Origin: Pseudomonas arsenicoxydans
GTDB taxonomy: Bacteria > Pseudomonadota > Gammaproteobacteria > Pseudomonadales > Pseudomonadaceae
Direction of reading: 5' to 3'
Assembly: GCF_006438915.1 (NCBI RefSeq)
Contig: NZ_RCZE01000007.1
Coordinates: 124,001-188,000 of the forward strand
DNA: 64,000 nt
Of this stretch, positions 36,712-45,341 are shown piece by piece. The translations under genes were made by a program, and so were the position numbers. The notes under the pieces are model-generated. The model was not told the origin of the DNA and searched no databases. It saw only the letters and a list, made by a program, of their open reading frames with translations. How positions within the stretch are numbered: position 1 is the stretch's first letter; every line of letters begins with the position of its first letter.

Positions 36712-37260
36712 TCAGCGGTTTTCTTCATTCTGCGACAGGACCAGTTTGCCTTCCTTGTCGACCGGAATCTGGTTGCCGGGATCACGATCCATCCGCACTT
36801 TGCCTTCCTTGCCATCCAGCGAATAACGAACGTCGTAACCTACGACCTTGTCGCTGATGTCATTCACCGTATTGCAGCGAGTTTGAGTCGTGGTGTAGGT
36901 GTCACGCTCTTGCATGCCTTCCTGAACCTTGTTGCCTGCATAACCACCGCCGACAGCGCCTGCGACCGTGGCAATCTTCTTGCCGGTGCCGCCGCCGATC
37001 TGGTTACCCAGCAAACCACCTGCTAATGCACCGACCACCGTACCGGCAATCTGGTGTTGATCCTTGACCGGCGCTTGCCGAGTCACTGCGACATCCTTGC
37101 AGACTTCACGTGGCGTCTTGATCTGTGTCTTGACCGGTTCAACGGCTAGTACTTGCGCATACTCAGGGCCGCTTTTAACCAGGCTATAGGTGGCAACAGC
37201 ACCCCCGGCAGTCACACCGACAGCACCCAATACCGCACCAACCAGCAACGACTTGTTCAC
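36712..37260 (-). CDS. Glycine-zipper 2TM-domain envelope protein
   Basis: 182 residues. It begins MNKSLLVGAVLGAVGVTAGG, a hydrophobic signal or anchor. The centre carries the glycine-zipper block (AGTVVGALAGGLLGNQIGGG and GAVGGGYAGNKVQ). Two Cys (EVCKDV and TRCNTV) could form a disulfide. The family is membrane-associated and resembles the SlyB/Rick17kDa group. It is monocistronic. No specific function is assigned. Confidence 0.85.
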   Translation of the reverse strand: MNKSLLVGAVLGAVGVTAGGAVATYSLVKSGPEYAQVLAVEPVKTQIKTPREVCKDVAVTRQAPVKDQHQIAGTVVGALAGGLLGNQIGGGTGKKIATVAGAVGGGYAGNKVQEGMQERDTYTTTQTRCNTVNDISDKVVGYDVRYSLDGKEGKVRMDRDPGNQIPVDKEGKLVLSQNEENR

Positions 37261-37320
37261 ATGAACCTCCTGACCATCACATGCGGGAAGAACCCGCGCT
37301 TCTCCCAGCCTTGGAGCATA

Positions 37321-37353
37321 AAAAAAGGCGCGAGTTCAACTCGCGCCTTTTTT
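37321..37353. terminator. Bidirectional terminator, secF end
   Basis: The perfect stem GGCGCGAGT / ACTCGCGCC with loop TCA has six As before and six Ts after, so it can act in both directions. It ends the queA-tgt-yajC-secD-secF transcript. Confidence 0.92.
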
Positions 37354-37378
37354 GGCAGACAGCGGGAAACGATGGCCG

Positions 37379-38293
37379 TTATGGACGGTCGTCGACTTCC
37401 TTCTCGGTTGCCGCAGGAGGAATCAGATCCTCGCTGTTGAGGTTCAGCCAGATCAGCACCACGTTCGCGATGTAGATCGACGAGTAAGTACCCGCCAGAA
37501 CACCGATGAACAGGGCAATGGAGAAACCGAACAGGTTGTCGCCACCGAAGAACAACAGGGCCGAGATCGCCAGCAACGTGGAGATCGAGGTCGCCATGGT
37601 GCGCAGCAGGGTTTGCGTGGTCGAGATGTTGATGTTCTCGATCAGGCTGGCCTTGCGCAGCACCCGGAAGTTCTCACGAACCCGGTCGAATACCACGATG
37701 GTGTCGTTGAGCGAGTAACCAATGATCGCCAGTACCGCCGCCAACACCGTCAGATCGAAGGTGATCTGGAAGAACGACAGGATACCGATGGTCACGATCA
37801 CGTCGTGGATCAACGAAACGATGGCACCGACCGCAAACTTCCACTGAAAGCGGAACGCCAGGTAGATCAGGATGCCGCCCAGCGCCATCAGCATGCCGAG
37901 GCCGCCCTGGTCGCGCAACTCTTCACCCACCTGCGGGCCGACGAACTCGACGCGCTTGACGCTGGCCGGGTTGTCGCCGCCGACTTTCTGCAGCGCTTCA
38001 GCCACCTGGTGACCCAGTTGCGGATCTTCACCCGGCATACGTACCAGCAAATCGGTAGTTGCACCGAAGCTCTGCACGATTGCTTCGTGATAACCCGATG
38101 TCACCAGCTGCTCACGCACCTTGGTGACGTCGGCCGGACGCTCGTAGGTCAGCTCAATGAGCGTACCGCCGGTAAAGTCCAGGCCCCAGTTCATGCCCTT
38201 GTGGAAGACGCTGAAAATGGCCAGCGCCGTAAGGAACAATGTGACGCCGAACGCAAAGTTGCGAACGCCCATGAAGTTGATTGTACGTAACAT
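37379..38293 (-). CDS. secF: Protein translocase subunit SecF
   Basis: 304 residues, six membrane segments. It begins MLRTINFMGVRNFAFG with GLDFTGGTLIEL after the first helix, the family signature, and has the GYSLNDTIVVFDRVREN segment. With SecD it uses the proton gradient to complete export. Nine bases separate it from secD. Confidence 0.97.
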   Translation of the reverse strand: MLRTINFMGVRNFAFGVTLFLTALAIFSVFHKGMNWGLDFTGGTLIELTYERPADVTKVREQLVTSGYHEAIVQSFGATTDLLVRMPGEDPQLGHQVAEALQKVGGDNPASVKRVEFVGPQVGEELRDQGGLGMLMALGGILIYLAFRFQWKFAVGAIVSLIHDVIVTIGILSFFQITFDLTVLAAVLAIIGYSLNDTIVVFDRVRENFRVLRKASLIENINISTTQTLLRTMATSISTLLAISALLFFGGDNLFGFSIALFIGVLAGTYSSIYIANVVLIWLNLNSEDLIPPAATEKEVDDRP

Positions 38294-38302
38294 GGCAGCC
38301 CC

Positions 38303-40171
38303 TTAAATCCACAACTTCTTGAAGTCACGACCGCCGAAGATCAGGTTGACCATCGCGCGGGTCACCATGATGGCCGTGAACATCGAGGTAAAGATCCCGA
38401 GGGACATGGTCACTGCGAAGCCTTTGACCGGGCCGGTGCCCATCGCAAAGAGAATCCCGCCGACCAACAATGTTGTCAGGTTGGCGTCGAGAATCGCGGT
38501 GAATGCCCGGCCGAAGCCTTCGTTGATTGCCCGTTGTACGGTCATGCCAGCTGCGATCTCTTCACGAATCCGCGAGAAGATCAGTACGTTGGCGTCGACC
38601 GCCATACCCATGGTCAATACGATACCGGCGATACCCGGCAGGGTCAGTGTTGCACCCAGCAGCGACATCAAGGCCAGCAGCAGCACCATGTTCACCGCCA
38701 GCGCGACGGTGGCAATGATGCCGAAGAAGCGGTAGATGGCGATGATGAACAGCGAGACAAACAGCATGCCCCACAGCGATGCATCGATACCCTTGGTGAT
38801 GTTGTCGGCACCCAGGCTTGGACCAATGGTGCGCTCTTCAGCGAAGTACATCGGTGCAGCCAGACCACCGGCACGCAACAGCAGCGCCAGCTCGGAGGAC
38901 TCGCCCTGACCGTTCAGGCCAGTGATGCGGAACTGAGCACCCAGCGGCGACTGGATGGTCGCCAGGCTGATGATTTTCTTCTCTTCTTTAAACGTCTGGA
39001 CCGCAACGTCTTTCTCGACGCCGTTGACCATTTGCTTGGTGTAGGTGGTAACAGGGCGCTGCTCGATGAAGATCACCGCCATGCTGCGACCGACGTTGCT
39101 GCGAGTCGCACGACTCATCAGCTCGCCGCCATGACCATCCAGATGGATGTTCACTTCTGGCGTGCCGTGCTCGCCGAAGCCAGCCTTGGCGTTGGTGACC
39201 TGGTCACCGGTGATGATCAGGCCACGCTCGATCTGTGCTGGCGGACGCTTGCCTTCACGGAATTCGAACGTTTCGGTTGTGGCTTTCGAAGCCCCCGGCT
39301 CAGCGGCCAGACGGAACTCAAGGTTGGCCGTCTTGCCGAGGATACGCTTGGCTTCTGCGGTGTCCTGCACGCCCGGCAGCTCAACCACGATGCGGTTGGC
39401 GCCCTGACGCTGGACGATCGGTTCGGCAACACCCAGCTCGTTGACGCGGTTACGGACCGTGGTCAAGTTCTGCTTGATGGAGTATTCACGGATTTCCGCC
39501 AGCCTAGCTGGGGTCATCGCCAGACGCAGTACCGGTTGGCCATTGAGGTCGGCCGGAACAATGTCGAAATCGTTGAAGTTCTTGTGGATCAGCGCACGGG
39601 CCTGTTCGCGGGCAGCTTCATCACTGAAGCCCAACTGAATGGCACCGTTGAATTGCGGCAGGCTGCGATAGCGCAGTTTCTCTTTACGCAACAGGCTCTT
39701 TACATCGCCTTCGTACACTTTCAAGCGTGCGTCGATTGCCTTGTCCATGTCCACTTCCAGCAGGAAGTGCACACCACCGGACAAGTCCAGACCCAGCTTC
39801 ATCGGGTGCGCACCGAGGCTGCGCAGCCACTGCGGAGTGGTTTGTGCCAGGTTCAGTGCAACAACGTAGTCATCGCCCAATGCCTTGCGCACGACGTCTT
39901 TGGCCGGCAGCTGATCTTCAGCCTTGGTCAGACGAATCAGACCGCCCTTGCCATTGGCCGCCAGCGTGGCTGCCTTGACGTTGATCCCGGATTCCTTGAG
40001 CGCAGTGCTCACACGATCCAGATCAGCCTGATTGACCAACAGCGCAGTACTTGCACCGCTGACCTGAATGGCCGGGTCATCAGGATATAGATTGGGAGCG
40101 GAATAAATCAGACCGACCGCCAGCACCGCCAGGATCAGAATGTATTTCCACAGAGGGTATTTGTTCAGCAT
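38303..40171 (-). CDS. secD: Protein translocase subunit SecD
   Basis: 622 residues from the ATG at 40171 (MLNKYPLWKYILILAVLA); a GTG directly upstream is an unlikely alternative. It has one N-terminal helix, a large periplasmic domain (LGLDLSGGVHFLLEVDMDKA), and five C-terminal helices with the conserved segment AVDANVLIFSRIREE. It works with SecF and YajC. Confidence 0.97.
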   Translation of the reverse strand: MLNKYPLWKYILILAVLAVGLIYSAPNLYPDDPAIQVSGASTALLVNQADLDRVSTALKESGINVKAATLAANGKGGLIRLTKAEDQLPAKDVVRKALGDDYVVALNLAQTTPQWLRSLGAHPMKLGLDLSGGVHFLLEVDMDKAIDARLKVYEGDVKSLLRKEKLRYRSLPQFNGAIQLGFSDEAAREQARALIHKNFNDFDIVPADLNGQPVLRLAMTPARLAEIREYSIKQNLTTVRNRVNELGVAEPIVQRQGANRIVVELPGVQDTAEAKRILGKTANLEFRLAAEPGASKATTETFEFREGKRPPAQIERGLIITGDQVTNAKAGFGEHGTPEVNIHLDGHGGELMSRATRSNVGRSMAVIFIEQRPVTTYTKQMVNGVEKDVAVQTFKEEKKIISLATIQSPLGAQFRITGLNGQGESSELALLLRAGGLAAPMYFAEERTIGPSLGADNITKGIDASLWGMLFVSLFIIAIYRFFGIIATVALAVNMVLLLALMSLLGATLTLPGIAGIVLTMGMAVDANVLIFSRIREEIAAGMTVQRAINEGFGRAFTAILDANLTTLLVGGILFAMGTGPVKGFAVTMSLGIFTSMFTAIMVTRAMVNLIFGGRDFKKLWI

Positions 40172-40186
40172 CACGCCGCCCGTTTA

Positions 40187-40212
40187 TGACGCGGGGCGCC
40201 TTGCGCGCCCCG
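40187..40212. other. Hairpin between yajC and secD
   Basis: CGGGGCGC / GCGCCCCG with a five-base loop and no T-run; probably an mRNA stability element. Confidence 0.5.
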
Positions 40213-40235
40213 TCGATTGAATATGAAGTTGAAAC

Positions 40236-40574
40236 TTAGATCGCTTTCAGCGTGCCTTTTGGCAGCGTCGCGGCAATAGCGCCCTTCTGGAACTTCATTT
40301 CGACAGTGTCGGAAACTTCCAGAACAACGAAATCGTCTGCCACTTTAGTGATCTTGCCGGCGATACCACCGGTGGTCACAACTTCGTCGCCTTTTTGCAG
40401 GCTGCCCAGCAGGTTCTTCTGCTCTTTGGCGCGCTTGGCCTGTGGACGCCAGATCATCAGGTAGAAGATGACCAGGAAACCGACCAGGAAAATCCACTCA
40501 AAACCGCCACCCATTGGGCCGGCAGCAGCAGGTGCAGCAGCGTCAGCCATGGCATTAGAGATAAAAAAGCTCAT
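40236..40574 (-). CDS. yajC: Sec translocon accessory protein YajC
   Basis: 112 residues with one membrane helix (WIFLVGFLVIFYLMIWRPQ) and the conserved cytosolic segment following it (AKRAKEQKNLLGSLQKGDEVVT begins there). It sits in the standard tgt-yajC-secD order. Confidence 0.96.
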   Translation of the reverse strand: MSFFISNAMADAAAPAAAGPMGGGFEWIFLVGFLVIFYLMIWRPQAKRAKEQKNLLGSLQKGDEVVTTGGIAGKITKVADDFVVLEVSDTVEMKFQKGAIAATLPKGTLKAI

Positions 40575-40616
40575 TTAGCACTCCAGTTGCAAATGTTGAA
40601 TCTTGGGTCAGAAAAC

Positions 40617-41750
40617 TCAGTCCAAAGGCGGAACAGGTAACCCGCGTTTGGCGTAGAAGGCATCGACAAAGGCGGCCAATGTACCCTGTTGAATAGCCTC
40701 GCGTAAACCAGCCATAAGCACTTGATAATGCCGCAAGTTATGGATGGTATTGAGCATGCTTCCCAGCATTTCGCCGCACTTGTCCAAGTGATGCAGATAA
40801 GCACGGGAGAAGTTCTGGCAGGTATAGCAATCACAGGTCGGATCCAGCGGCGAATCATCATGGCGATGGAACGCGTTACGGATCTTCAGCACGCCGGTGT
40901 CGATGAACAGATGCCCATTGCGGGCATTACGGGTTGGCATCACGCAATCGAACATGTCCACACCGCGGCGCACACCCTCAACCAGATCTTCCGGTTTGCC
41001 AACGCCCATAAGGTAACGAGGTTTGTCAGCCGGCATCTGACCCGGCAGGTAATCCAGCACCTTGATCATTTCGTGCTTGGGCTCGCCCACCGACAGACCG
41101 CCAATGGCCAGGCCATCAAAGCCGATCTGGTCGAGGCCTTCCAGCGAGCGCATGCGCAGGTCCTGGTGCATGCCGCCCTGAACGATGCCGAACAGCGCCG
41201 CCGTGTTGTCGCCATGGGCTTCTTTCGAGCGCTTGGCCCAACGCAACGACAGCTCCATCGAAATACGTGCGACGTCTTCGTCAGCCGGGTACGGCGTGCA
41301 TTCGTCGAAAATCATCACGATGTCCGAGCCCAGGTCACGCTGGACCTGCATCGATTCTTCCGGCCCCATGAACACTTTGGCGCCGTCGACAGGAGAAGCG
41401 AAGGTCACGCCCTCCTCCTTGATCTTGCGCATGGCGCCCAGGCTGAACACCTGGAAACCGCCGGAGTCGGTCAGAATTGGGCCTTTCCACTGCATGAAAT
41501 CGTGCAGGTCGCCGTGCTTCTTGATCACTTCAGTGCCAGGACGCAGCCACAAGTGGAAAGTGTTGCCCAGAATGATTTCCGCGCCGGTGGCGGTAATATC
41601 CCGCGGCAACATGCCCTTGACGGTGCCGTAGGTGCCCACCGGCATGAAGGCCGGGGTTTCTACGGTGCCGCGTGGAAAGGTCAAACGACCGCGACGAGCC
41701 TTGCCGTCAGTAGCAAGCAACTCAAACGACATACGACTTTGGCGACTCAT
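40617..41750 (-). CDS. tgt: tRNA-guanine transglycosylase
   Basis: 377 residues from 41750. This ATG overlaps the queA stop as ATGA and has GAGGA six bases upstream. The commonly used start MSFELLATDG at 41732 has no ribosome binding site here. Tgt exchanges guanine 34 for preQ1 in queuosine tRNAs. Visible are the catalytic Asp region MFDCVMPTRNARNG and the zinc site CDCYTC...YLHHL. Confidence 0.97.
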   Translation of the reverse strand: MSRQSRMSFELLATDGKARRGRLTFPRGTVETPAFMPVGTYGTVKGMLPRDITATGAEIILGNTFHLWLRPGTEVIKKHGDLHDFMQWKGPILTDSGGFQVFSLGAMRKIKEEGVTFASPVDGAKVFMGPEESMQVQRDLGSDIVMIFDECTPYPADEDVARISMELSLRWAKRSKEAHGDNTAALFGIVQGGMHQDLRMRSLEGLDQIGFDGLAIGGLSVGEPKHEMIKVLDYLPGQMPADKPRYLMGVGKPEDLVEGVRRGVDMFDCVMPTRNARNGHLFIDTGVLKIRNAFHRHDDSPLDPTCDCYTCQNFSRAYLHHLDKCGEMLGSMLNTIHNLRHYQVLMAGLREAIQQGTLAAFVDAFYAKRGLPVPPLD

Positions 41751-42796
41751 TCTTTGTCCTCAGGGCCACGTGGTGCGGGGTTACGGGTGATAAACATCGC
41801 ATCACCGTAGCTGAAAAAGCGGTATCCATGCTCGACGGCCGCTTTATAGGCAGCCATGGCTTCGGGATAACCGGCGAACGCCGAAACCAGCATCAACAGC
41901 GTGGATTCAGGCAAATGGAAGTTGGTGACCAAGGCATCGACCACATGAAACGGTCGGCCCGGGTAGATAAAGATATCGGTGTCGCCACTGAACGGCTTGA
42001 GCACGCCATCGCGCGCAGCACTTTCCAGCGAACGCACGCTGGTGGTACCCACGGCCACCACGCGACCACCGCGAGCGCGACACGCTGCCACCGCATCCAC
42101 CACGTCCTGGCCGACTTCCAGCCATTCGCTGTGCATGTGGTGATCTTCGATCTTCTCGACGCGCACCGGCTGGAACGTACCCGCACCGACGTGCAAGGTC
42201 ACGAACGCGGTCTCGACGCCCTTGGCGGCAATCGCCTCCATCAGCGGCTGATCGAAATGCAGCCCCGCCGTCGGCGCCGCCACCGCGCCCAGGCGCTCGG
42301 CGTAGACCGTCTGATAACGCTCACGGTCCGAGCCTTCATCCGGGCGGTCTATATAAGGCGGCAACGGCATGTGCCCGACGCGGTCCAGCAGCGGCAACAC
42401 CTCTTCGGCGAACCCCAGTTCGAACAACGCATCGTGACGCGCCAGCATCTCGGCCTCGCCACCGCCATCAATCAGGATCTTCGACCCCGGCTTCGGCGAC
42501 TTGCTGGAACGCACATGCGCCAGCACGCGATGACTGTCGAGCACGCGCTCGACCAGGATTTCCAGCTTGCCGCCGGAAGCCTTCTGGCCAAACAGCCGCG
42601 CCGGAATCACCCGGGTATTGTTGAACACCATCAAATCGCCCGGGCGCAAATGCTCGAGCAAATCTGTGAATTGACGGTGTGCCAGGGCGCCGCTGACCCC
42701 ATCAAGGGTCAACAGGCGACTGTTGCGACGCTCAGCCAAAGGGTGGCGGGCGATCAGCGAATCTGGGAGTTCGAAAGTAAAGTCAGCAACGCGCAT
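41747..42796 (-). CDS. queA: S-adenosylmethionine:tRNA ribosyltransferase-isomerase
   Basis: 349 residues. The start MRVADFTFELPDSLIARHP and the conserved AAPTAGLHFD, HVGAGTFQPV and NFHLPESTLLMLVSAFAG segments are typical. It converts preQ1 in tRNA to epoxyqueuosine. First gene of the queA-tgt-yajC-secDF cluster, divergent from tRNA-Leu. Confidence 0.97.
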   Translation of the reverse strand: MRVADFTFELPDSLIARHPLAERRNSRLLTLDGVSGALAHRQFTDLLEHLRPGDLMVFNNTRVIPARLFGQKASGGKLEILVERVLDSHRVLAHVRSSKSPKPGSKILIDGGGEAEMLARHDALFELGFAEEVLPLLDRVGHMPLPPYIDRPDEGSDRERYQTVYAERLGAVAAPTAGLHFDQPLMEAIAAKGVETAFVTLHVGAGTFQPVRVEKIEDHHMHSEWLEVGQDVVDAVAACRARGGRVVAVGTTSVRSLESAARDGVLKPFSGDTDIFIYPGRPFHVVDALVTNFHLPESTLLMLVSAFAGYPEAMAAYKAAVEHGYRFFSYGDAMFITRNPAPRGPEDKE

Positions 42797-42861
42797 GATG
42801 GGGTTCGTCTAGCAGGGGCCGGAAGTCTAGCCGAAATAGTGAAAATTCTCTATGTACCTGA

Positions 42862-42890
42862 TTGACCGACGGTAATCTCATCTCTATACT
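42862..42890 (+). promoter_or_regulatory. Promoter of tRNA-Leu
   Basis: TTGACC (42862-42867), 17-base spacer, TATACT (42885-42890), then a GC-rich discriminator, as expected of a stable-RNA promoter. Confidence 0.85.
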
Positions 42891-42903
42891 CCGCGGCCAT
42901 TGA

Positions 42904-42988
42904 GCCCTGATGGCGGAATTGGTAGACGCGGCGGATTCAAAATCCGTTTTCGAAAGGAGTGGGAGTTCGAGTCTCCCTCGGGGCACCA
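42904..42988 (+). tRNA. tRNA-Leu (anticodon CAA)
   Basis: An 85-base class II tRNA with encoded CCA. The acceptor stem GCCCTGA / TCGGGGC closes with one G-T pair. The anticodon arm GCGGA-TTCAAAA-TCCGT gives CAA, which reads UUG. A long variable arm and GTTCGAGTC T-loop are present. Confidence 0.97.
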
Positions 42989-42996
42989 AAATTAAG

Positions 42997-43027
42997 AAAG
43001 GTCTTGCTTAGCAAGGCCTTTTTTTTT
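42997..43027 (+). terminator. Terminator of tRNA-Leu
   Basis: AAGGTCTTGC / GCAAGGCCTT with a TTA loop, followed by nine Ts. Confidence 0.92.
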
Positions 43028-43060
43028 GTCTGCCAAAAAGTGCCTGACACAACGCCGACC

Positions 43061-43086
43061 TGTAGGAGCCGGCTTGCTGGCGATGC
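43061..43086. repeat. Solitary REP arm (TGTAGGAGCCGGCTTGCTGG)
   Basis: One arm of a GTAGGAG-class REP with no inverted partner nearby. Confidence 0.7.
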
Positions 43087-43138
43087 TTTTGATTTCTCGC
43101 CTCCTCGACCGGTACGACCCTTCTCAAGGATTCACCCC

Positions 43139-43468
43139 ATGGAACTGCTGCTGGAAACCGTCGCCCTGTTCTGCCTCAAGCTTGCTTATGAGACGGAGGA
43201 TTCGAGTCCGATTCTTCGGGATGATTTGGTGATGAGTGATTATGAGCGGGAGGTTTTTGGGTTGCTCGTGCGTCGGGGGGATGTTGAGGGGATTCAGTTT
43301 CGAGTGGCTCACTGCATTGGTTTGGCACTGGACGCTATAGGTGGTCTTGATACGCCGCTTGGGCGTGAGCTGCATCGGTTGTCTGCTGATTTCTGCAATG
43401 CACGGGCGATAGAGCAGCTTGAAGCGCCGGTCCTTGCGCTTAGGGACTATTTGAAAGACATTCAGTGA
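43139..43468 (+). CDS. Unrecognised protein (109 aa)
   Basis: The start MELLLETVALFCLKLAYETE has AAGGA eight bases upstream. The protein is acidic and mostly helical, with no signal peptide or clear membrane segment. The gene body is visibly richer in AT and GGT/GAT-type codons than neighbouring core genes, suggesting later acquisition. The next gene starts directly after its stop. Confidence 0.65.
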   Translation: MELLLETVALFCLKLAYETEDSSPILRDDLVMSDYEREVFGLLVRRGDVEGIQFRVAHCIGLALDAIGGLDTPLGRELHRLSADFCNARAIEQLEAPVLALRDYLKDIQ

Positions 43469-44026
43469 ATGATGATCCCGCGTGCACACCAGGCGTTTCC
43501 GTCTTGTCTTGAACAAGAGGCGAAGGCTCTTGACCATGTTATGGGTCAGCTCCGTCAGGCGCGCGTGGCAATGCATCGATTCATAGAGGTCAGAGTCGGT
43601 GACGAGGAATTGGTCATTCCCTACCGGATTTATCATCAGGATCATGAAAGTGCCCTCACCCACCTGACTGAAACCCAGAGCATTTTGTACTCGTGTCTTC
43701 TGACACGGCACCATGATGGTCATGTGCGCCAACGTCATCTGGAGCGCATTGTCTCAGTGCATGAACTCTGGATTGTCCCGTTCGTGCTCCAGTTGACGGG
43801 CGAATACGTCATCGAGACTCTTGAAGCCGTCGAAGCGCATCTACCTACGCTCGATCCGGCTCTTTACGGTCGTTTCATTCGAGACAATCAGGCGTACTTT
43901 CAAACGACGCAAGCACGCATGATCAGCTATTGGGATTGCTACTACCGACGCCTGTATAAAAACCCATCCGACTATGTGGGGTTTCGCATCCTATCCAAAT
44001 TTTGTGAGTTTTCTAAAAGCAGCTAG
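43469..44026 (+). CDS. Unrecognised protein (185 aa), paired with the upstream ORF
   Basis: Begins MMIPRAHQAFPSCLEQEAKA immediately after the previous TGA; either of two tandem ATGs may be used. It is soluble, His-rich and helical (KALDHVMGQLRQARVAMHRF; RQRHLERIVSVHELWIVPF). I recognise no domain. The abutting arrangement suggests that the two products act together. A terminator follows at 44136-44163. Confidence 0.65.
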   Translation: MMIPRAHQAFPSCLEQEAKALDHVMGQLRQARVAMHRFIEVRVGDEELVIPYRIYHQDHESALTHLTETQSILYSCLLTRHHDGHVRQRHLERIVSVHELWIVPFVLQLTGEYVIETLEAVEAHLPTLDPALYGRFIRDNQAYFQTTQARMISYWDCYYRRLYKNPSDYVGFRILSKFCEFSKSS

Positions 44027-44135
44027 AACTCGACTCTGCCCCCCACCCACACCCAAAACAGCATGACTCGTCCGCCGTGCGTTTATTACACTGCATCGTC
44101 GAAAGCTGGAAGACCAAAGTGAAACAAACTGCATA

Positions 44136-44163
44136 TGAAAAAGGCCCTGACGGGCCCTTTTTG
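44136..44163 (+). terminator. Terminator between convergent genes
   Basis: A GGCCC / GGGCC stem with a TGAC loop is flanked by five As and five Ts, usable in both directions. It ends the 43139-44026 pair and perhaps the minus-strand effector locus. Confidence 0.75.
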
Positions 44164-44207
44164 GTGATGACGCTAAACTCAAAAGCAAATCAAACTTCGC
44201 TGTCAAC

Positions 44208-44564
44208 TCACAGCCTGCTGACAATCTCCTTCCAGATGTACCCGTAGTTATATTCCAACCAACGAACAAGTAGTTTGTCGAACTGCCTACGAAACCAATT
44301 GTTCTTCCGGGCGGCGCGCCGTTCTTCAATCATGGCATTGAGGGAGTCAGGATCGAAGCCTGTCCATACCGTTGGGAGGGCCGCTGCAATATTGGTAAAG
44401 CACACAGGCGCAACTTCGGAGTAAAGAATCTCGTAGAGGGTTTGAGGATCAACTCCTCTCACCTGACTCGCTATGTAATCGTAATCAACCGGGAAATCAT
44501 TGAACGGATCCGAGAGCGCGACCCTAATCTTTGTCAACTCAGATTGATTCAAAGAATATCCCAA
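44208..44564 (-). CDS. Putative immunity protein (DUF7079-like)
   Basis: 118 residues. It begins MGYSLNQSELTKIRVALSDP and has the segments YEILYSEVAPVC and WTGFDPDSL, which I associate with the DUF7079 family. There is no signal peptide. Its start lies inside the end of the glycine-zipper gene (16-base overlap), the arrangement typical of effector-immunity pairs. The immunity role is inferred from position only. Confidence 0.6.
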   Translation of the reverse strand: MGYSLNQSELTKIRVALSDPFNDFPVDYDYIASQVRGVDPQTLYEILYSEVAPVCFTNIAAALPTVWTGFDPDSLNAMIEERRAARKNNWFRRQFDKLLVRWLEYNYGYIWKEIVSRL

Positions 44565-45331
44565 TGTGAAAACTCCTCTAATTCCTCATCAAGCGAGTCC
44601 GCTACCGTTCCGCCTGCGACGCCCCCAACAACAGTTCCCAGAAACACAACGGCAAATGCACAGATCGGGGCGCCTGGCCCACAGAGAGCGCTGACTCCAA
44701 GCCCTGCCAGAATACCGCCCGCCGCGCCGCCGCCCACAATGAGCCCTTGACGCGCCGTTTCCTTTTGTTTGTTTTCCGCATTCAGAATTTGATAAGTCGC
44801 GATAGCAGCTGTGACCAAAATGCCAAGCTTGCCCATTAGCTGCATTTTTTTAGTGCCATTTGTGAACTTGGAATTGTCCCGCCCTGCGGCCTCCAAAATT
44901 GTGTAATGAACCTTGCTCTGCTCCGTCGGTGAAAGGCTGTCGTAACTCTTCTTGAACAGCTCCTTGGAGTAACGATCAAAAAGCGTTTGAAGCGTTCTGC
45001 CATCGGCCTTCTTTTTTTGCACGACAGCCAAGCCCTGCACAGAGGTAACCTTGCGGTGCTCCATCAAGATCTTGTTTCGCATTTCATGACTGAACTGCAC
45101 GCCCTCTCGCGCAGTGATCTTCCCGGTCTTCACATCGGCCAACGTCTGTTGTGACATACGTTTTATGTTTTTCAGGTAGCTCGCCCGGACCTTTTCGTCA
45201 GAGACCGCGTCCAGAGAGAACCTAAGTGCAGTTCCCTCCATCAGTTCTAACGCCCTATCGAGCGGAGAATCTTGTAAGGCGTGTTCACGCTGAACGACAT
45301 AGCTGCCGGTGACGAGATATGGTTCTGTCAT
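44549..45331 (-). CDS. Putative T6SS cargo effector with glycine-zipper membrane region
   Basis: 260 residues without a signal peptide. The N-terminal 150 residues are charged and helical. Two hydrophobic stretches follow: LMGKLGILVTAAIATYQIL at about 165-185, and a Gly/Ala-rich zipper at about 200-245 (LIVGGGAAGGILAGLGVSAL, then FLGTVVGGVAGGTVADSL). The acidic tail is DEELEEFSHWDIL. Glycine zippers next to a PAAR gene and a small overlapping downstream gene suggest a pore-forming interbacterial toxin. GC content is lower than that of the core genes. No known toxin family is recognised with confidence. Confidence 0.6.
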   Translation of the reverse strand: MTEPYLVTGSYVVQREHALQDSPLDRALELMEGTALRFSLDAVSDEKVRASYLKNIKRMSQQTLADVKTGKITAREGVQFSHEMRNKILMEHRKVTSVQGLAVVQKKKADGRTLQTLFDRYSKELFKKSYDSLSPTEQSKVHYTILEAAGRDNSKFTNGTKKMQLMGKLGILVTAAIATYQILNAENKQKETARQGLIVGGGAAGGILAGLGVSALCGPGAPICAFAVVFLGTVVGGVAGGTVADSLDEELEEFSHWDIL

Positions 45332-45341
45332 AGGATGTTCT

